A stretch of DNA of 64,000 bases, taken from Pseudomonas arsenicoxydans. Lineage in GTDB: Bacteria > Pseudomonadota > Gammaproteobacteria > Pseudomonadales > Pseudomonadaceae. This document shows positions 39,587 to 48,575 of the stretch, piece by piece. The number at the start of each line of letters is the position of its first letter. Position 1 is the first letter of the stretch. The stretch lies in NCBI RefSeq assembly GCF_900103875.1, contig NZ_LT629705.1:4721001-4785000 (forward strand), in the 5' to 3' direction. The position numbers and the translations under genes are program-made. The notes below the pieces were generated by a model. The model was not told where the DNA came from and did no database searches. It was given only the letters and a program-made list of their open reading frames with translations.

Positions 39587-42500
39587 ATGGAATCCAATAC
39601 CAGTACTACACCTGACACCTCAACGGCACCTGCTGCACCAGCAGCAGAAGAAACCTGTACGAAGCCACCACGGGACATCGGCGAGCAGCCCGACGCTCCA
39701 GATGAAACGCCAGGCTCGCATGACAAAGTAAAAACGCCGTGTTCAACAACCTACGGCAGCGCGATTTATGACACTGAGAACGAGTCATTCTGGCTGCTTC
39801 CAGATCGCACAACCTCGGCACTCAAAGAAGCGGCTAATGATTTGGATCAAAAGGTCAGCACGAGCAAATCACCCGAGGAACGTAAAAAAGGCCTTTACAG
39901 CACCGGTTTGCTTGAATACTTCCTCGAACCCAAGTTGGGTAACTTTCTCGCGGGCGAGCAGCAAGCGCGAATGCTCGAGATTGAAGCGCAATACCCTAGC
40001 ATCAGTGATCTCGATGCTACGTTGCTAGAGGCGCAGCAGCAGAGAAAGGCTGCAACAGCGCCTGCCCCGACTCCCTCGACGCCGCTCACCCGACTTGAAC
40101 AAGATGACATCAAAAAGTCCGAGTGGATGGCCGCGCAACAAGACGCAACGCGGGTGCGCGGAATTCATAGTGAATGGCAAACGTTGAAGCGCGTTGCCAT
40201 CGCCGCCGCCAAAGAAAAGGGCTACGCCTACGAAAGTGGAAATCTGTACTCGCCCGAAGCCATTGCGGCTCGCGAGGGCGTGCAGAAATACCTCAAAGCT
40301 CGAGAAACCTTACTCAAAGAAAAAGACCTGGCCACTTTAGGCTCCGCTGAACTTGCGCCATTGCTGGCTGCAGACAAAAAGCGGCTAGACGATGTCGCGA
40401 CTTGCGGGACGAATAACCAACTCCCTCTGTGTACTTACGTACGCGACCAGGAAACACAGCGCTTAAAAAGAAAAGCGATCTATGTCGCTTACCTTGATTC
40501 CATTACCCATGTTGCTCAATACGGAATCGCGTTACCCGAATTCGCCCTGATTCCTGCAACCGGCGCTTCGGTCGAAGGTGGTGTCGACTTGTTCAAGCAA
40601 TACTTGGCGCTTGAGAAGAAGCAAACGAAGTCAACGAACGCCTCAGCACAAAATATAAAGGCTGGATCGAAGCTAGCGGCCGGCAAGCCAAAGCTCCGGC
40701 AAACCTTGTTTCCCTCGAGCGTGCCGAATGGGACCGTTTGCAGGCAGAAAAAGAAAAGTTGCGGCTACAGGCTGAGAAGAACATGGAAACCGCGCCCGTT
40801 CGACGGCACCTTTTGTGGGAGCCGGAGCAATTCCAAGCCAAGCCAATGGATCGGCTCGTCAAGGATGGTTTTCCGCTGCATGAAATGAGCATGTTGGACG
40901 ATCTGAAGAAACCTCTGACTTACCTCAGTATGTATTCGCTTCCAAGACTTCAAAAAACACTCAAAGACGACTGGAAAAAGGTCGGCGCCAAGGTCAAAGA
41001 CCTTAAAAAGCGTCCAGGCAACAGCACTGGAAAAGCGGCCACCGACAGTGAACTTAATTTGTTCGGCCAATGGCTAGCACAGGAAGGCGCACTGCGAATC
41101 AAGGACCAGGAAAGTGACTGGTTTTCTGCTGAAGGCTGGTTCGAGATTGAAAAGTTCTACAGTTTCCTACAAGCCAAAAAGTACGAAGTCAGCGGCCTTG
41201 AAAGTGCGAGTTCCCGTAAAGAATGGGGCGTACGCTTGCAGCAAGTTCTGTTCAAAGACAATGTGCGCAAGACTTTCCGCATATTCGATATCAGCCCACA
41301 GGCGCAACTGGTTCGCTGCCTGACGTCGTCGTCCAAGGACATCATCCACGGATCAATCAAGGTCGAAGGCCCCGCTTTTACCGTAGCGGAAGGATTTAAA
41401 GCTTCGGCCAAAGCGTCATTCGGCGTCGACCTTGCCCGTGGCGAAGTCGAACTGTTCAAAGTCGATCTACCGGAACGCAGCAAAGCCAAAGAAATCACAT
41501 TCACCTATCTGGACGCTGGTAGCGTCCAGCAAACCCTCAATCTGGGTCGGTTTTCGTTGTATCTCGGCGCCAAGGCCTGGGGTTATGCCGGAGCTTCCCT
41601 GCTGCTTTCCTCCGAGATAGCACTGGATGTTGGCAACGCCGGATTCCATTTGGCCCCGCCTGAACCTGTGGTCCGTACCGGAGACAAGCGAGACTTCGCT
41701 CAGACGCAAACCAGCAACCAAATCAAGGGAGCCCCCACCAACCTGCAAGTGCAGAATGGAGGCAAAGCGGCATTCAATTTATTCGCAGGTTTGCAATCAG
41801 GAATCATGGTTACCGGCGCCTTGAACTGGGCCCCTCCTTCCGAAGTCGCGCTGCTGCAAAGGGCACCCTCACCCGGGTCTAAAGGCTCGATGAAAGCCAA
41901 CGAGTGGTTCAGCCTCGCCCGTTTGACCGCTGAACTAAACGTGGCGGCGGGTTTGGGCGCCAAGGGCGAAGCGAGTATTTCGCTGTATGATGGCCGCTTG
42001 ATTCTGGTGCTGAAGGCTTCGTTGGTAGCGGGGCCAGGTGTGGGCGGCGCTTTCAAGTTCGAAGTGGGTTACGACGCGGTGACAGAGTTGATTAACCTGT
42101 TTCGGCGAGAGCTTTATAAAAACAAGCAGAATCCGTTTATTATGGTGGATGAAAAAGCAATTACCTTGATGTCCAATTTAAACACTTTGGCTCTCTGCGG
42201 TTTTGATGTGGGTATGGTGTATTTACTTGGGATTGACATGGTTATGTCACTCTACGAATCATTGATCGCCACGGGCAAAGGTGGGCCGATTGCAGATACT
42301 ATTATTAATTATGAGAACCAAGCAGAACTTGAAGAGTGGTGCGTGAATGCAATACCGGGGGCATTGGGGCCTTTATTGCTTACACTAATTAGTCCACCAG
42401 AGGACTTTACTGTTACACTCACAAACAGTGCAGATGAGTCTTCAGACAAAGCGGGGACACGCAAATACAACGAAGACCAAGCACATCTACTTCAACAAAA

Positions 42501-42849
42501 AGCGATTGAACGGATTCTTGGTTGGATTCTAAATCGAGCAAAAAAACAAAATTCAATAGATAAAGCTCAGAGTCAATTCGAAGAAATTTGCGTCTGCATG
42601 AATCGCTTCGGAGTTAAACCTACAGAATACGGGCAGCCGTATTGCGAGAATCGCTTGGCCCTTGATAATTTTATGGCAGAAGCTGTTCTTCGGCTAACTG
42701 AACGAGACGGAGATGACATGCGCGCCGACTACAGATCTCATGTAAAAGTACTTGGAGCTAACAGAGACGGATACTGCCAGCGCAGTCAATATTTCGGGCG
42801 CACTTACATTCCGGCTGGAAAAACAACCTATGTTGGGCCGACTCACTAA
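39587..42849 (+). pseudogene. large T6SS effector candidate, frameshifted near 40615
   Basis: Two overlapping frames make one gene. Frame 1 runs from ATG 39587 (GGAAG site) to about 40620 and then reads unrelated sequence; frame 2 is open from 40615 to 42849 and continues the coiled, Glu/Lys-rich text (ANEVNERLSTKYKGWIEASG). One added base would restore a product of about 1087 residues. The N-terminus is Thr/Pro/Ala-rich with C-T-K-P-P; the middle is alpha-helical; around 41930-42080 is a Gly/Ala-rich beta-like part (AAGLGAKGEASISLYDGRL); the C-terminal third has hydrophobic segments (ALCGFDVGMVYLLGIDMVM; ALGPLLLTLIS). I recognise no enzymatic motif. Position after a DUF4123 adaptor and before a secreted Sel1 protein argues for a T6SS toxin, possibly membrane-active. 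The shift may be a real mutation or a sequencing error in GAGAAGAAG. Confidence 0.65.
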
Positions 42850-42868
42850 ATCCAGAGAAGGGAAAAAC

Positions 42869-43843
42869 ATGTCATCGAGAGTACTCCTGGCGATTATCTT
42901 TTTATTAATGAGCCCTAGATACGTATCGGCACAACTCAACTTAGAGCAGAAGCTTTCAAAAGATAAAGGGCTAGTGCTTTTCAACCAACTTAAAGCTGTA
43001 TCCGCCGTTCCTTTTTTGACTGTTGCCGCGGAAGCTGGGGATTACGAAGCACAATATTTTCTAGCAGAATCATTGAGAACAAAAAACCACTACATGACCA
43101 CGGACGCCAGACATTGGTATGAAGCTGCTGCTGCTCAAGGTGACCTGTATGCCATGATCCAACTCGGCCGCAGCAAAAATGATATTTGCGACCTGAAAAA
43201 TGATTGCCCCAAAGATAAAAAGAAACCGGTTGAGTGGTTAAATGAAGCCCGAGATTTAGCAAAACCCAAAGCAGAAGCAGGAGACGCCGAAGCTATGTAC
43301 ATCATGTACGAGCTTACGCTAGAAAAAAACTGGCTTGCAAAATCAGCCTCGGCCGGTTTTGCGCTTGCACAATATTGGATGGCCGTGGGCTACAAGCAAG
43401 GTGATGAATTTCTTCTACCATGGAAGCGCACGGAAGCAATTGAAAAATGGTTCAAAGCCTCTGCAGAGGGCGGATATCCAAAATCGATGATGGAATATGC
43501 GGCGATCTTGTACGAAAAGGGAGATATGGATGGTTTTCGCCATTGGAATGAACAAGCAGCATTGGCAGGCTACGCATCTACAGTTTATGGCTATGGATCC
43601 GATTTAGCTCATGAACCAGATAAATATGGCTTTCCATTCGACATAATTAAAGGCTATGCACTTGTATACTCTTTGAGAGAACTCGACGGCGGTGGCGGGA
43701 TTCAGGCCAGAGTCGAAAGCAAACTCCCAAAAATTGCGGCAAAGATGACACCCGAACAGATAATTGAAGCTAAAGAGTTCGCTCAGAAATGGAAGATTAC
43801 TCATCCTCCACTTTCATTTTTCCCTGATAAGCTGAGTCGTTAA
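42869..43843 (+). CDS. secreted Sel1-repeat protein, candidate immunity protein of module 2
   Basis: 324 residues with a signal peptide (about 1-20, ending YVSA-QL) and Sel1-like repeats (AAEAGDYEAQYFLAESL; AAAAQGDLYAMIQLG; SASAGFALAQYWMA; ASAEGGYPKSMMEYA; AALAGYASTVYGYG). Sel1/TPR-like secreted proteins often follow T6SS effectors as immunity proteins; that role is inferred from position and export. The start is ATG 42869 with GAAGGG upstream, 19 bp after the effector stop; an open extension to 42752 overlaps the effector and has no signal peptide. AT-rich. A truncated paralogue follows. Confidence 0.75.
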   Translation: MSSRVLLAIIFLLMSPRYVSAQLNLEQKLSKDKGLVLFNQLKAVSAVPFLTVAAEAGDYEAQYFLAESLRTKNHYMTTDARHWYEAAAAQGDLYAMIQLGRSKNDICDLKNDCPKDKKKPVEWLNEARDLAKPKAEAGDAEAMYIMYELTLEKNWLAKSASAGFALAQYWMAVGYKQGDEFLLPWKRTEAIEKWFKASAEGGYPKSMMEYAAILYEKGDMDGFRHWNEQAALAGYASTVYGYGSDLAHEPDKYGFPFDIIKGYALVYSLRELDGGGGIQARVESKLPKIAAKMTPEQIIEAKEFAQKWKITHPPLSFFPDKLSR

Positions 43844-43848
43844 ACGCG

Positions 43849-44280
43849 GTGAAAAATTTATTTTTATGGGGCCTATTAGCACTGACATTTTTAGCTAGCG
43901 CGCAAACTCAACTAACACCTGAAGCAAACACAGCCAAGACAAAAGGAATAGTACTTTACAATCAATACAAATCAGTTTCAGCCACCCAATACCTAACAGT
44001 AGCCGCAGAGGCTGGCGACGCTGAAGCGCAATATCATTTGGGTGAATCGCTCAGGAGGAAAAATCATTACATGAATCCTGAAGCACGAAAGTGGTATGAG
44101 GCCTCTGCTGCACAAGGGGATCTTTATGCCATGATTCAGCTTAAACGTAGCGAAAAAGATCTATGTACGTTTTCAAATGATTGTCCTCCTGATATAAAAA
44201 ATCCAGCGCCTACGGGCGCTGGATTGTTTGGGAATTTCAGAGGTCAGACCGGCGCCTTCCACCCCATCATCCGTTGCTGA
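43849..44280 (+). pseudogene. truncated paralogue of the Sel1-repeat protein
   Basis: GTG start, signal peptide (MKNLFLWGLLALTFLASA), then close similarity to residues 20-125 of the previous protein (KGIVLYNQYKSVSATQYL; EAQYHLGESLRRKNHYM; QGDLYAMIQLKRSEKDLC; NDCPPDIKN). Homology stops at about 44200, exactly where the terminator hairpin of the opposite-strand gene begins; the remaining 26 codons read through that hairpin and into the minus-strand gene. The 3' two thirds are lost, so it is either a pseudogene or a short secreted peptide of about 143 residues. This marks the right edge of the island. Confidence 0.75.
44201..44224 (-). terminator. rho-independent terminator of the minus-strand small gene
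   Basis: Perfect 10-bp stem ATCCAGCGCC/GGCGCTGGAT with a 4-base loop. On the minus strand it is followed by a T run (six T from 44200 downward), so it terminates the gene at 44244-44540. On the plus strand it lies inside the truncated Sel1 frame. Confidence 0.85.
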
Positions 44281-44540
44281 GCCACCTGCAACAGATCAAA
44301 ACCATCCTGAGTCAGCAGGTAAACCGCATGCGTAATGTGTGGAATGTCTTGAACATCGCCGTGCTTGAAGCATTGGCAGTGGAGCGTTTCGAGTAGCTGG
44401 CTGGAGGCTCGGATGCGCTGTAGCGCGGCTTCGAGAATGTCTTGGGGATTGGCTTCTGTGTCGATCAACAACGGACTTGAGTCGGTGACGCCGCTGTTGA
44501 TTGAACGATAGCGACCTGGGAACGGATTTAGCGTTGGCAT
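44244..44540 (-). CDS. small protein, DUF3077/DUF6124-like
   Basis: 98 residues without signal peptide or membrane segment: SSPLLIDTEANPQDILEAAL, then a helical region and HITHAVYLLTQDGFDLLQVA. The pattern of a short N-terminal lead, an amphipathic helix and a C-terminal helix resembles the small DUF3077/DUF6124 proteins frequent in Pseudomonas, whose function is unknown. A clear terminator follows. Ribosome site weak (GAG, 9 bp upstream). Confidence 0.6.
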   Translation of the reverse strand: MPTLNPFPGRYRSINSGVTDSSPLLIDTEANPQDILEAALQRIRASSQLLETLHCQCFKHGDVQDIPHITHAVYLLTQDGFDLLQVAQQRMMGWKAPV

Positions 44541-44560
44541 AGTAATTACTCGATGATTGG

Positions 44561-44797
44561 TTAGTAATCGCCAGCACCGTGACCAAACGATGGAGGCGGC
44601 TGTGTACAGGCTTGGTCAACCGACACCATCAAATCGGTTCGCCCGAAGGCGTCCAGCACACAGCCACCATTGCAACGCACGACTCGGACGTGGAAATCCG
44701 CAGCGCAAATGATGGCACAAAACTGTGCGATGGCATCAGGTGACCAAACCCGATCGCTGATTTTGCAGCGAGCCCAAACACTAACCGCCCACCCCAT
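44561..44797 (-). CDS. possible small hypothetical protein
   Basis: A 78-residue frame rich in Cys and Val (FHVRVVRCNGGCVLDAFG), ending 20 bp before the DUF3077-like start. No ribosome binding site and no family recognised. It may be a leader-like upstream frame or chance. Confidence 0.25.
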   Translation of the reverse strand: MGWAVSVWARCKISDRVWSPDAIAQFCAIICAADFHVRVVRCNGGCVLDAFGRTDLMVSVDQACTQPPPSFGHGAGDY

Positions 44798-45044
44798 CAG
44801 GCGAAAGTCGACAAGTCATCTGACCGTGTAGGACCAAGCCGAACATCCCGTAGATCGTTTCCCACATGAAACTTCTGACAGAAACGCCTCACGACAGACG
44901 GCATTCAGCCGGGTTAACCATCACTTAACTCCGCGGTCCAAAACTTTACTGGACCGCACGCCCTCAGAGTCCTCTGACGCCCAGTGCGGCAGGTTCGACG
45001 CCAATCCGTCGAGCTGACTTAACGTCTGCACGGGAGATCGTCAC
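44798..45044. other. intergenic region before the DUF2790 gene
   Basis: About 250 bp (500 bp if the 78-residue frame is not real). Holds an inverted repeat GCGGTCC (44933-44939) / GGACCGC (44951-44957) with an 11-base AT-rich spacer, placed where an operator for the DUF2790 gene could lie. Confidence 0.4.
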
Positions 45045-45311
45045 ATGAACATCCGCACACTGCTGGTTACTTCTGCCCTCGCCTGCACCGCATTCACCGG
45101 GCTGGCCCAGGCCAATGACACTTCCTCCTCGCAAGCCGTGCCCTATCACTACGGCATGCCGCTGAATATCAAGAAGGTCGTTGCCCTGACCGAGCCCCAG
45201 ACGCTGGAGTGCAAAGTGATTACCGCTGACATGAAATACATCGATACCTCCGGCAAGCCTGAAGAAATCAGCTACCGAAAACTTTCCGACGCTTGCAGTT
45301 ATCAGAACTGA
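45045..45311 (+). CDS. DUF2790 periplasmic small protein
   Basis: 88 residues with a signal peptide (about 1-23, AQA-NDT) and the DUF2790 pattern YHYGMPLNIKKVV, LECKVITADMKYIDTSGK, SYRKLSDAC. The family is common in Pseudomonas in several copies per genome and often responds to metal or stress; the function is unknown. It appears monocistronic. Confidence 0.85.
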   Translation: MNIRTLLVTSALACTAFTGLAQANDTSSSQAVPYHYGMPLNIKKVVALTEPQTLECKVITADMKYIDTSGKPEEISYRKLSDACSYQN

Positions 45312-45401
45312 CTGAAAAGTCTGATTGTGCACTTTGCGGTATTCCTGTGAGGGGTTCTGGCGCTATGCTTTGCGCCTCCCTCACTGCCGCAAGGATTGGC
45401 C

Positions 45402-45797
45402 ATGCAGTTTTCGTTTCGTACCTTGTCGACCTTCACTTCCCTTTTGTGTTTTCTGCTGGCTCTGGTCTGGGGTTTCGTACCGGACGGGTTGCTTGCGATC
45501 TGGAGCATTGAATATTCATCTGCGGCGGGGTTTGTAGCGCGACGCAGTGCGGTGCTGTTTGCAGCGCTGGGGGTTATTTTTTATCTGGTGCGAAACGAGG
45601 CACCATCGGTCACTCGCGGCGCACTGAGCACCGGGTTTACCGTCGGATGTTTCGGTTTGGCGACGTTGGGCTTCGGCGAATGGCTCAATGGCCATGCCGG
45701 TCCGGGCATTCTGCTGGCAGTGTTGGTCGAGCTGGCGCTGGGACTGGGATTCATCCAGACCCGGCGCGCATCGGCGGAACTCGAAACTGCAGGTTAA
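45402..45797 (+). CDS. small integral membrane protein
   Basis: 131 residues with four predicted membrane helices (about 8-28, 44-62, 74-92, 100-118) and a short charged end. ATG at 45402 is chosen over TTG at 45396. I do not recognise a named family; the size and topology resemble DoxX-like or DUF-type membrane proteins. It is convergent with the DUF1652 gene, with a 4-bp overlap. Confidence 0.7.
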   Translation: MQFSFRTLSTFTSLLCFLLALVWGFVPDGLLAIWSIEYSSAAGFVARRSAVLFAALGVIFYLVRNEAPSVTRGALSTGFTVGCFGLATLGFGEWLNGHAGPGILLAVLVELALGLGFIQTRRASAELETAG

Positions 45798-46063
45798 AGC
45801 GCTTTTCTGTCGGGATGCAGGGTCTGAATGGCGGAACGATGTTCCAGGTCAAAGCGCAGTCCAGCAATCAGGTCATTGATTTCCCGGCAACCATTGAGCT
45901 GCTTGGCATTTATTCCGCTCACCACCAGATCAAGGTGATCGGTTGCACCGTCGGCATATACCTTTACGGTCATCGACAGGTCCGGCGACAGCGTGCACTG
46001 GCAGCGTCTCGGCAAAAAGCTGCTTTCAACGATATTGCGAAGTTCCAAGGCAGAAAGAAACAT
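45794..46063 (-). CDS. DUF1652 protein
   Basis: 89 residues: SALELRNIVESSFLPRRCQC, TVKVYADGATDHLDLVVSGI, INDLIAGLRFDLEHRS. This is the DUF1652 pattern, a small cytoplasmic family almost confined to Pseudomonas with no known function. Its end overlaps that of the membrane protein gene. Confidence 0.85.
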   Translation of the reverse strand: MFLSALELRNIVESSFLPRRCQCTLSPDLSMTVKVYADGATDHLDLVVSGINAKQLNGCREINDLIAGLRFDLEHRSAIQTLHPDRKAL

Positions 46064-46438
46064 GGCGACCCTCTCCTAAATGTGAGATTGCCAATTAAAT
46101 TTCAACGTCGGTGGGTGCTGAGATCTCTCGCTTTACTTCCTTTGCGGGGCTTCTACGTCTCGACATCGCACCGTTTTCTCGTTCAGGTTGACTCAATACT
46201 GTCCCGGCCAACTTAAGACTTGTTGAGCATAAAACATGCCGGGAATTTCGCTGTGCAGTTCATCGGCAAATCAATGATTTACTGACACAGCCAATAAATG
46301 GCCTCATGCAATATGCAAGGAAGGCCGGTTTCAGCCCTGCAATTTCCCCGAGCGGGTTTGCATTAGCTGAAGGCGGCAGTAAGAATGCGCCCAGTAATTT
46401 CAGTATCCGCTGACCCTACTTACACGCAAGGAGGCATC
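46064..46438. other. intergenic region between the DUF1652 gene and ecotin
   Basis: 375 bp serving divergent promoters. A perfect AAGGAGG ribosome site lies at 46428-46434 before ecotin. I see no further structured element or gene. Confidence 0.5.
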
Positions 46439-46921
46439 ATGGGTTCTTTGACCCTGATCAATACCGTTGGGCTGATTGTTGCCGGCCTGTCGACTGTAGC
46501 TCATGCCGCAAAACTGGAAACCGTCGCGCCGTTTCCCAAGCCCGAGAGCGGTTACACCCGCCAGGTCATCCACGTTGCCCCGCAACCGCAGGAAGAAAAC
46601 TTTCAGGTCGAGGTGCTCGCCGGCAAGACCCTGACCGTGGACTGCAACCGCCAGCGTCTGGGCGGCATCCTTGAAGAAAAAAACCTCGAGGGTTGGGGTT
46701 ATCCCTTCTACCGCCTGGAGAAAGTCATCGGCCCGATGAGCACGCTGATGGCCTGTCCTGATGGCAAAAGCAAACAGGACTTCGTGCCTGTGGTCGGCGA
46801 CGGCTTCATGTTGCGTTACAACAGCAAGCTGCCAATCGTGCTTTACGTGCCCAAGGACGTTGAAGTTCGTTATCGGATCTGGTCTGCGTCAAGCAAGGTC
46901 GAAAAAGCCGTTCAGGAATAA
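46439..46921 (+). CDS. eco: ecotin, periplasmic serine protease inhibitor
   Basis: 160 residues with a signal peptide (about 1-22, AHA-AKL) and the ecotin fold: [63 protein letters not shown] (reactive-site loop with Met at P1, S-T-L-M-A-C as in E. coli), and the Cys pair at both loop ends. It inhibits trypsin-like, chymotrypsin-like and elastase proteases in the periplasm. ATG at 46439 is fixed by AAGGAGG. Confidence 0.93.
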   Translation: MGSLTLINTVGLIVAGLSTVAHAAKLETVAPFPKPESGYTRQVIHVAPQPQEENFQVEVLAGKTLTVDCNRQRLGGILEEKNLEGWGYPFYRLEKVIGPMSTLMACPDGKSKQDFVPVVGDGFMLRYNSKLPIVLYVPKDVEVRYRIWSASSKVEKAVQE

Positions 46922-46933
46922 CACCCGCCTCCT

Positions 46934-47947
46934 TCATGCCGGTGCGCCACTCAACGCGGCGCGCTCGGCGACATGGCGCAAACTGTCAAAGTTGATGTTG
47001 GCGCCCGAGTCGATCGCCACCAATGTCTGGCCATGCACACCGGTTTGTGCGACATACTTTTTGATACCCGCTACCGCCAACGCGCCGGAAGGTTCGGTGA
47101 TCGAGCGGGTATCGTCGTAGATATTCTTGATGGCGGCACACAGTTCGTCATTGGAAACCGTCAGCACTTCATCGACACAAAACCGGCAGACCTCAAATCC
47201 ATAGGCGCCGATCTGCGCAACGGCCACGCCATCGGCGAAGGTGCCTACGTTGGGCAGGACCACGCGCTCATTCGCCCGCAATGCAGCGTACAAACACGCG
47301 GAATGTTCTGACTCGACGCCGATGATGCGGATGTCCGGGCGCAGGTATTTAACGTACGCCGCGATACCGGCGATCAAGCCTCCACCGCCCACCGGGACGA
47401 AGATCGCATCCAGCGGCCCTTGATGCTGGCGAAGGATCTCCATGGCCACGGTGCCCTGCCCCGCGATCACGTCCGGGTCGTCGAAGGGCGAAACGAAGGT
47501 GCGACCGCTTTGTTTGGCCAGGCTAAGCGCATATTCGAGGGCAAATGGAAAACTTTCTCCGTGCAGCACGGCATCGGCACCACGACTGCGGACCCCGAGC
47601 ACTTTCAGCTCAGGCGTCGTGCAGGGCATGACGATAGTGGCAGCAATTCCTAACTCTCGCGCGGCCAGCGCCACGCCTTGGGCATGATTACCTGCCGAAG
47701 CGGTGATCACCCCGCGAGCCTTTTGCTCGTCACTTAGCTGCACGAGCTTGTTGTAGGCACCGCGAATCTTGAAGGAAAAGGTCGGCTGTAAATCCTCGCG
47801 CTTGAGCAGGACCTGATTACCCAGGGCTTCGGACAACGCCGGCGCCGCTTGCAACGGCGTACGCACGGCCAGTTCATACACGGGCGCGGCCAGGATCTTT
47901 TTTACGTAATGCTCAAGCAAGGTCTGCTGGGCGGGTGTCGTGCTCAT
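46934..47947 (-). CDS. ilvA: threonine dehydratase, single-domain (no ACT-like regulatory domain)
   Basis: 337 residues of the PLP fold II family: PLP Lys in PTFSFKIRGAYNK, TASAGNHAQGVA, the glycine loop VPVGGGGLIAGIA, and C-terminal AIDSGANINFD. It deaminates threonine to 2-oxobutyrate. Biosynthetic IlvA has about 500 residues with two ACT-like domains for isoleucine feedback; here the protein ends right after the catalytic domain, so allosteric inhibition by isoleucine is not expected. Control may instead come from the leader/terminator upstream (48097-47991). The start has GGAGA 7 bp before the ATG. Confidence 0.88.
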   Translation of the reverse strand: MSTTPAQQTLLEHYVKKILAAPVYELAVRTPLQAAPALSEALGNQVLLKREDLQPTFSFKIRGAYNKLVQLSDEQKARGVITASAGNHAQGVALAARELGIAATIVMPCTTPELKVLGVRSRGADAVLHGESFPFALEYALSLAKQSGRTFVSPFDDPDVIAGQGTVAMEILRQHQGPLDAIFVPVGGGGLIAGIAAYVKYLRPDIRIIGVESEHSACLYAALRANERVVLPNVGTFADGVAVAQIGAYGFEVCRFCVDEVLTVSNDELCAAIKNIYDDTRSITEPSGALAVAGIKKYVAQTGVHGQTLVAIDSGANINFDSLRHVAERAALSGAPA

Positions 47948-47989
47948 GGTCGTCTCCTGACGTTGATCGCAACCCAGGAGACAGAAAGT

Positions 47990-48013
47990 AAAAACCCGCC
48001 TCGAGGGCGGGTT
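47990..48013 (-). terminator. attenuator-type terminator in the leader of the threonine dehydratase gene
   Basis: On the minus strand an 8-bp GC-rich stem AACCCGCC/GGCGGGTT with a CTCGA loop ends in five T, 43 bp before the ATG. Its 5' arm (CCCGCC, 48011-48006) can instead pair with GGCGGG at 48041-48036, which overlaps the last codons of the leader peptide, giving a mutually exclusive antiterminator. Confidence 0.75.
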
Positions 48014-48031
48014 GGGTGCTGCAGTCGTGAG

Positions 48032-48097
48032 CTAGCCCGCCAAATAAGGAATGGCGGTAATAATGCTTGGCTGGCAGCGCAGTACGGTGAAAGTCAT
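48032..48097 (-). promoter_or_regulatory. putative 21-residue leader peptide of the threonine dehydratase attenuator
   Basis: A minus-strand frame from ATG 48097 to TAG 48034-48032. Codons 12-16 read Ile-Ile-Thr-Ala-Ile, with Thr also at 2, 4 and Leu/Val at 5, 6, 19. The end of the frame (Leu-Ala-Gly-stop) overlaps the antiterminator arm, so a ribosome that reaches the stop would free the terminator, whereas stalling at the Ile/Thr cluster would prevent it. Ribosome binding site is weak. The start, codon bias and pairing are seen; regulation is inferred. Confidence 0.6.
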
Positions 48098-48195
48098 GAC
48101 TGGAAATTAGCCGGGCGCCGATGGCAAGTCAATGGTCAATTTCCTTTGGCCTCTGTAGGCTGGCGACTCTGCTCATTGTCCCAAGGAAGGAAACC

Positions 48196-48531
48196 ATGAA
48201 GTCTGTCGCCCTGCCCCTCATTGCCCTGCTTGCCTTTGCCGGTTACACCGTTTCGGTGATGCTCCAGGCTGAGCAGTCGTTGATCGACTTCGGCATCAGC
48301 CTGATGTCACGCCCGGATACAGCGCAGGTGGTGATTGATCTTTATCTGTTGGCGATTCTGGCCGGGATCTGGATGTATCACGATGCGCGCAAGCGTGGGC
48401 AGTCGGGGTTGTCGGTGATTCCGTATTTGTTGATCACGGCGATTTTCGTGTCTGTCGGGCCGTTGTTGTACCTCGTGGTTCGGGGGCTTAAGAACCCTAA
48501 GAACTGCGTCGATGCAGGCCAGCAAGCCTGA
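48196..48531 (+). CDS. small membrane protein, DUF2834-like
   Basis: 111 residues with three membrane helices (about 5-22, 45-63, 75-98) and the motif WMYHDARKRGQSG followed by TAIFVSVGPLLYLVVR, as in DUF2834 proteins. ATG at 48196 has a strong AAGGAAGG site. Function unknown. Confidence 0.7.
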   Translation: MKSVALPLIALLAFAGYTVSVMLQAEQSLIDFGISLMSRPDTAQVVIDLYLLAILAGIWMYHDARKRGQSGLSVIPYLLITAIFVSVGPLLYLVVRGLKNPKNCVDAGQQA

Positions 48532-48575
48532 TCCATAAGTTCTTGCTCGCGAAGGCGGTCTGAAAGACAACACAG

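Noticed and set aside
29331..44280. A complete T6SS or a PAAR/Hcp/Rhs gene in the island
   Set aside because: No structural T6SS gene, Hcp, PAAR motif or Rhs repeat core was found; only VgrG spikes, adaptors and cargo.
46934..47947. A threonine dehydratase truncated by mutation
   Set aside because: No remnant of the ACT-like domains lies downstream and the end is clean, so it is a natural single-domain form.
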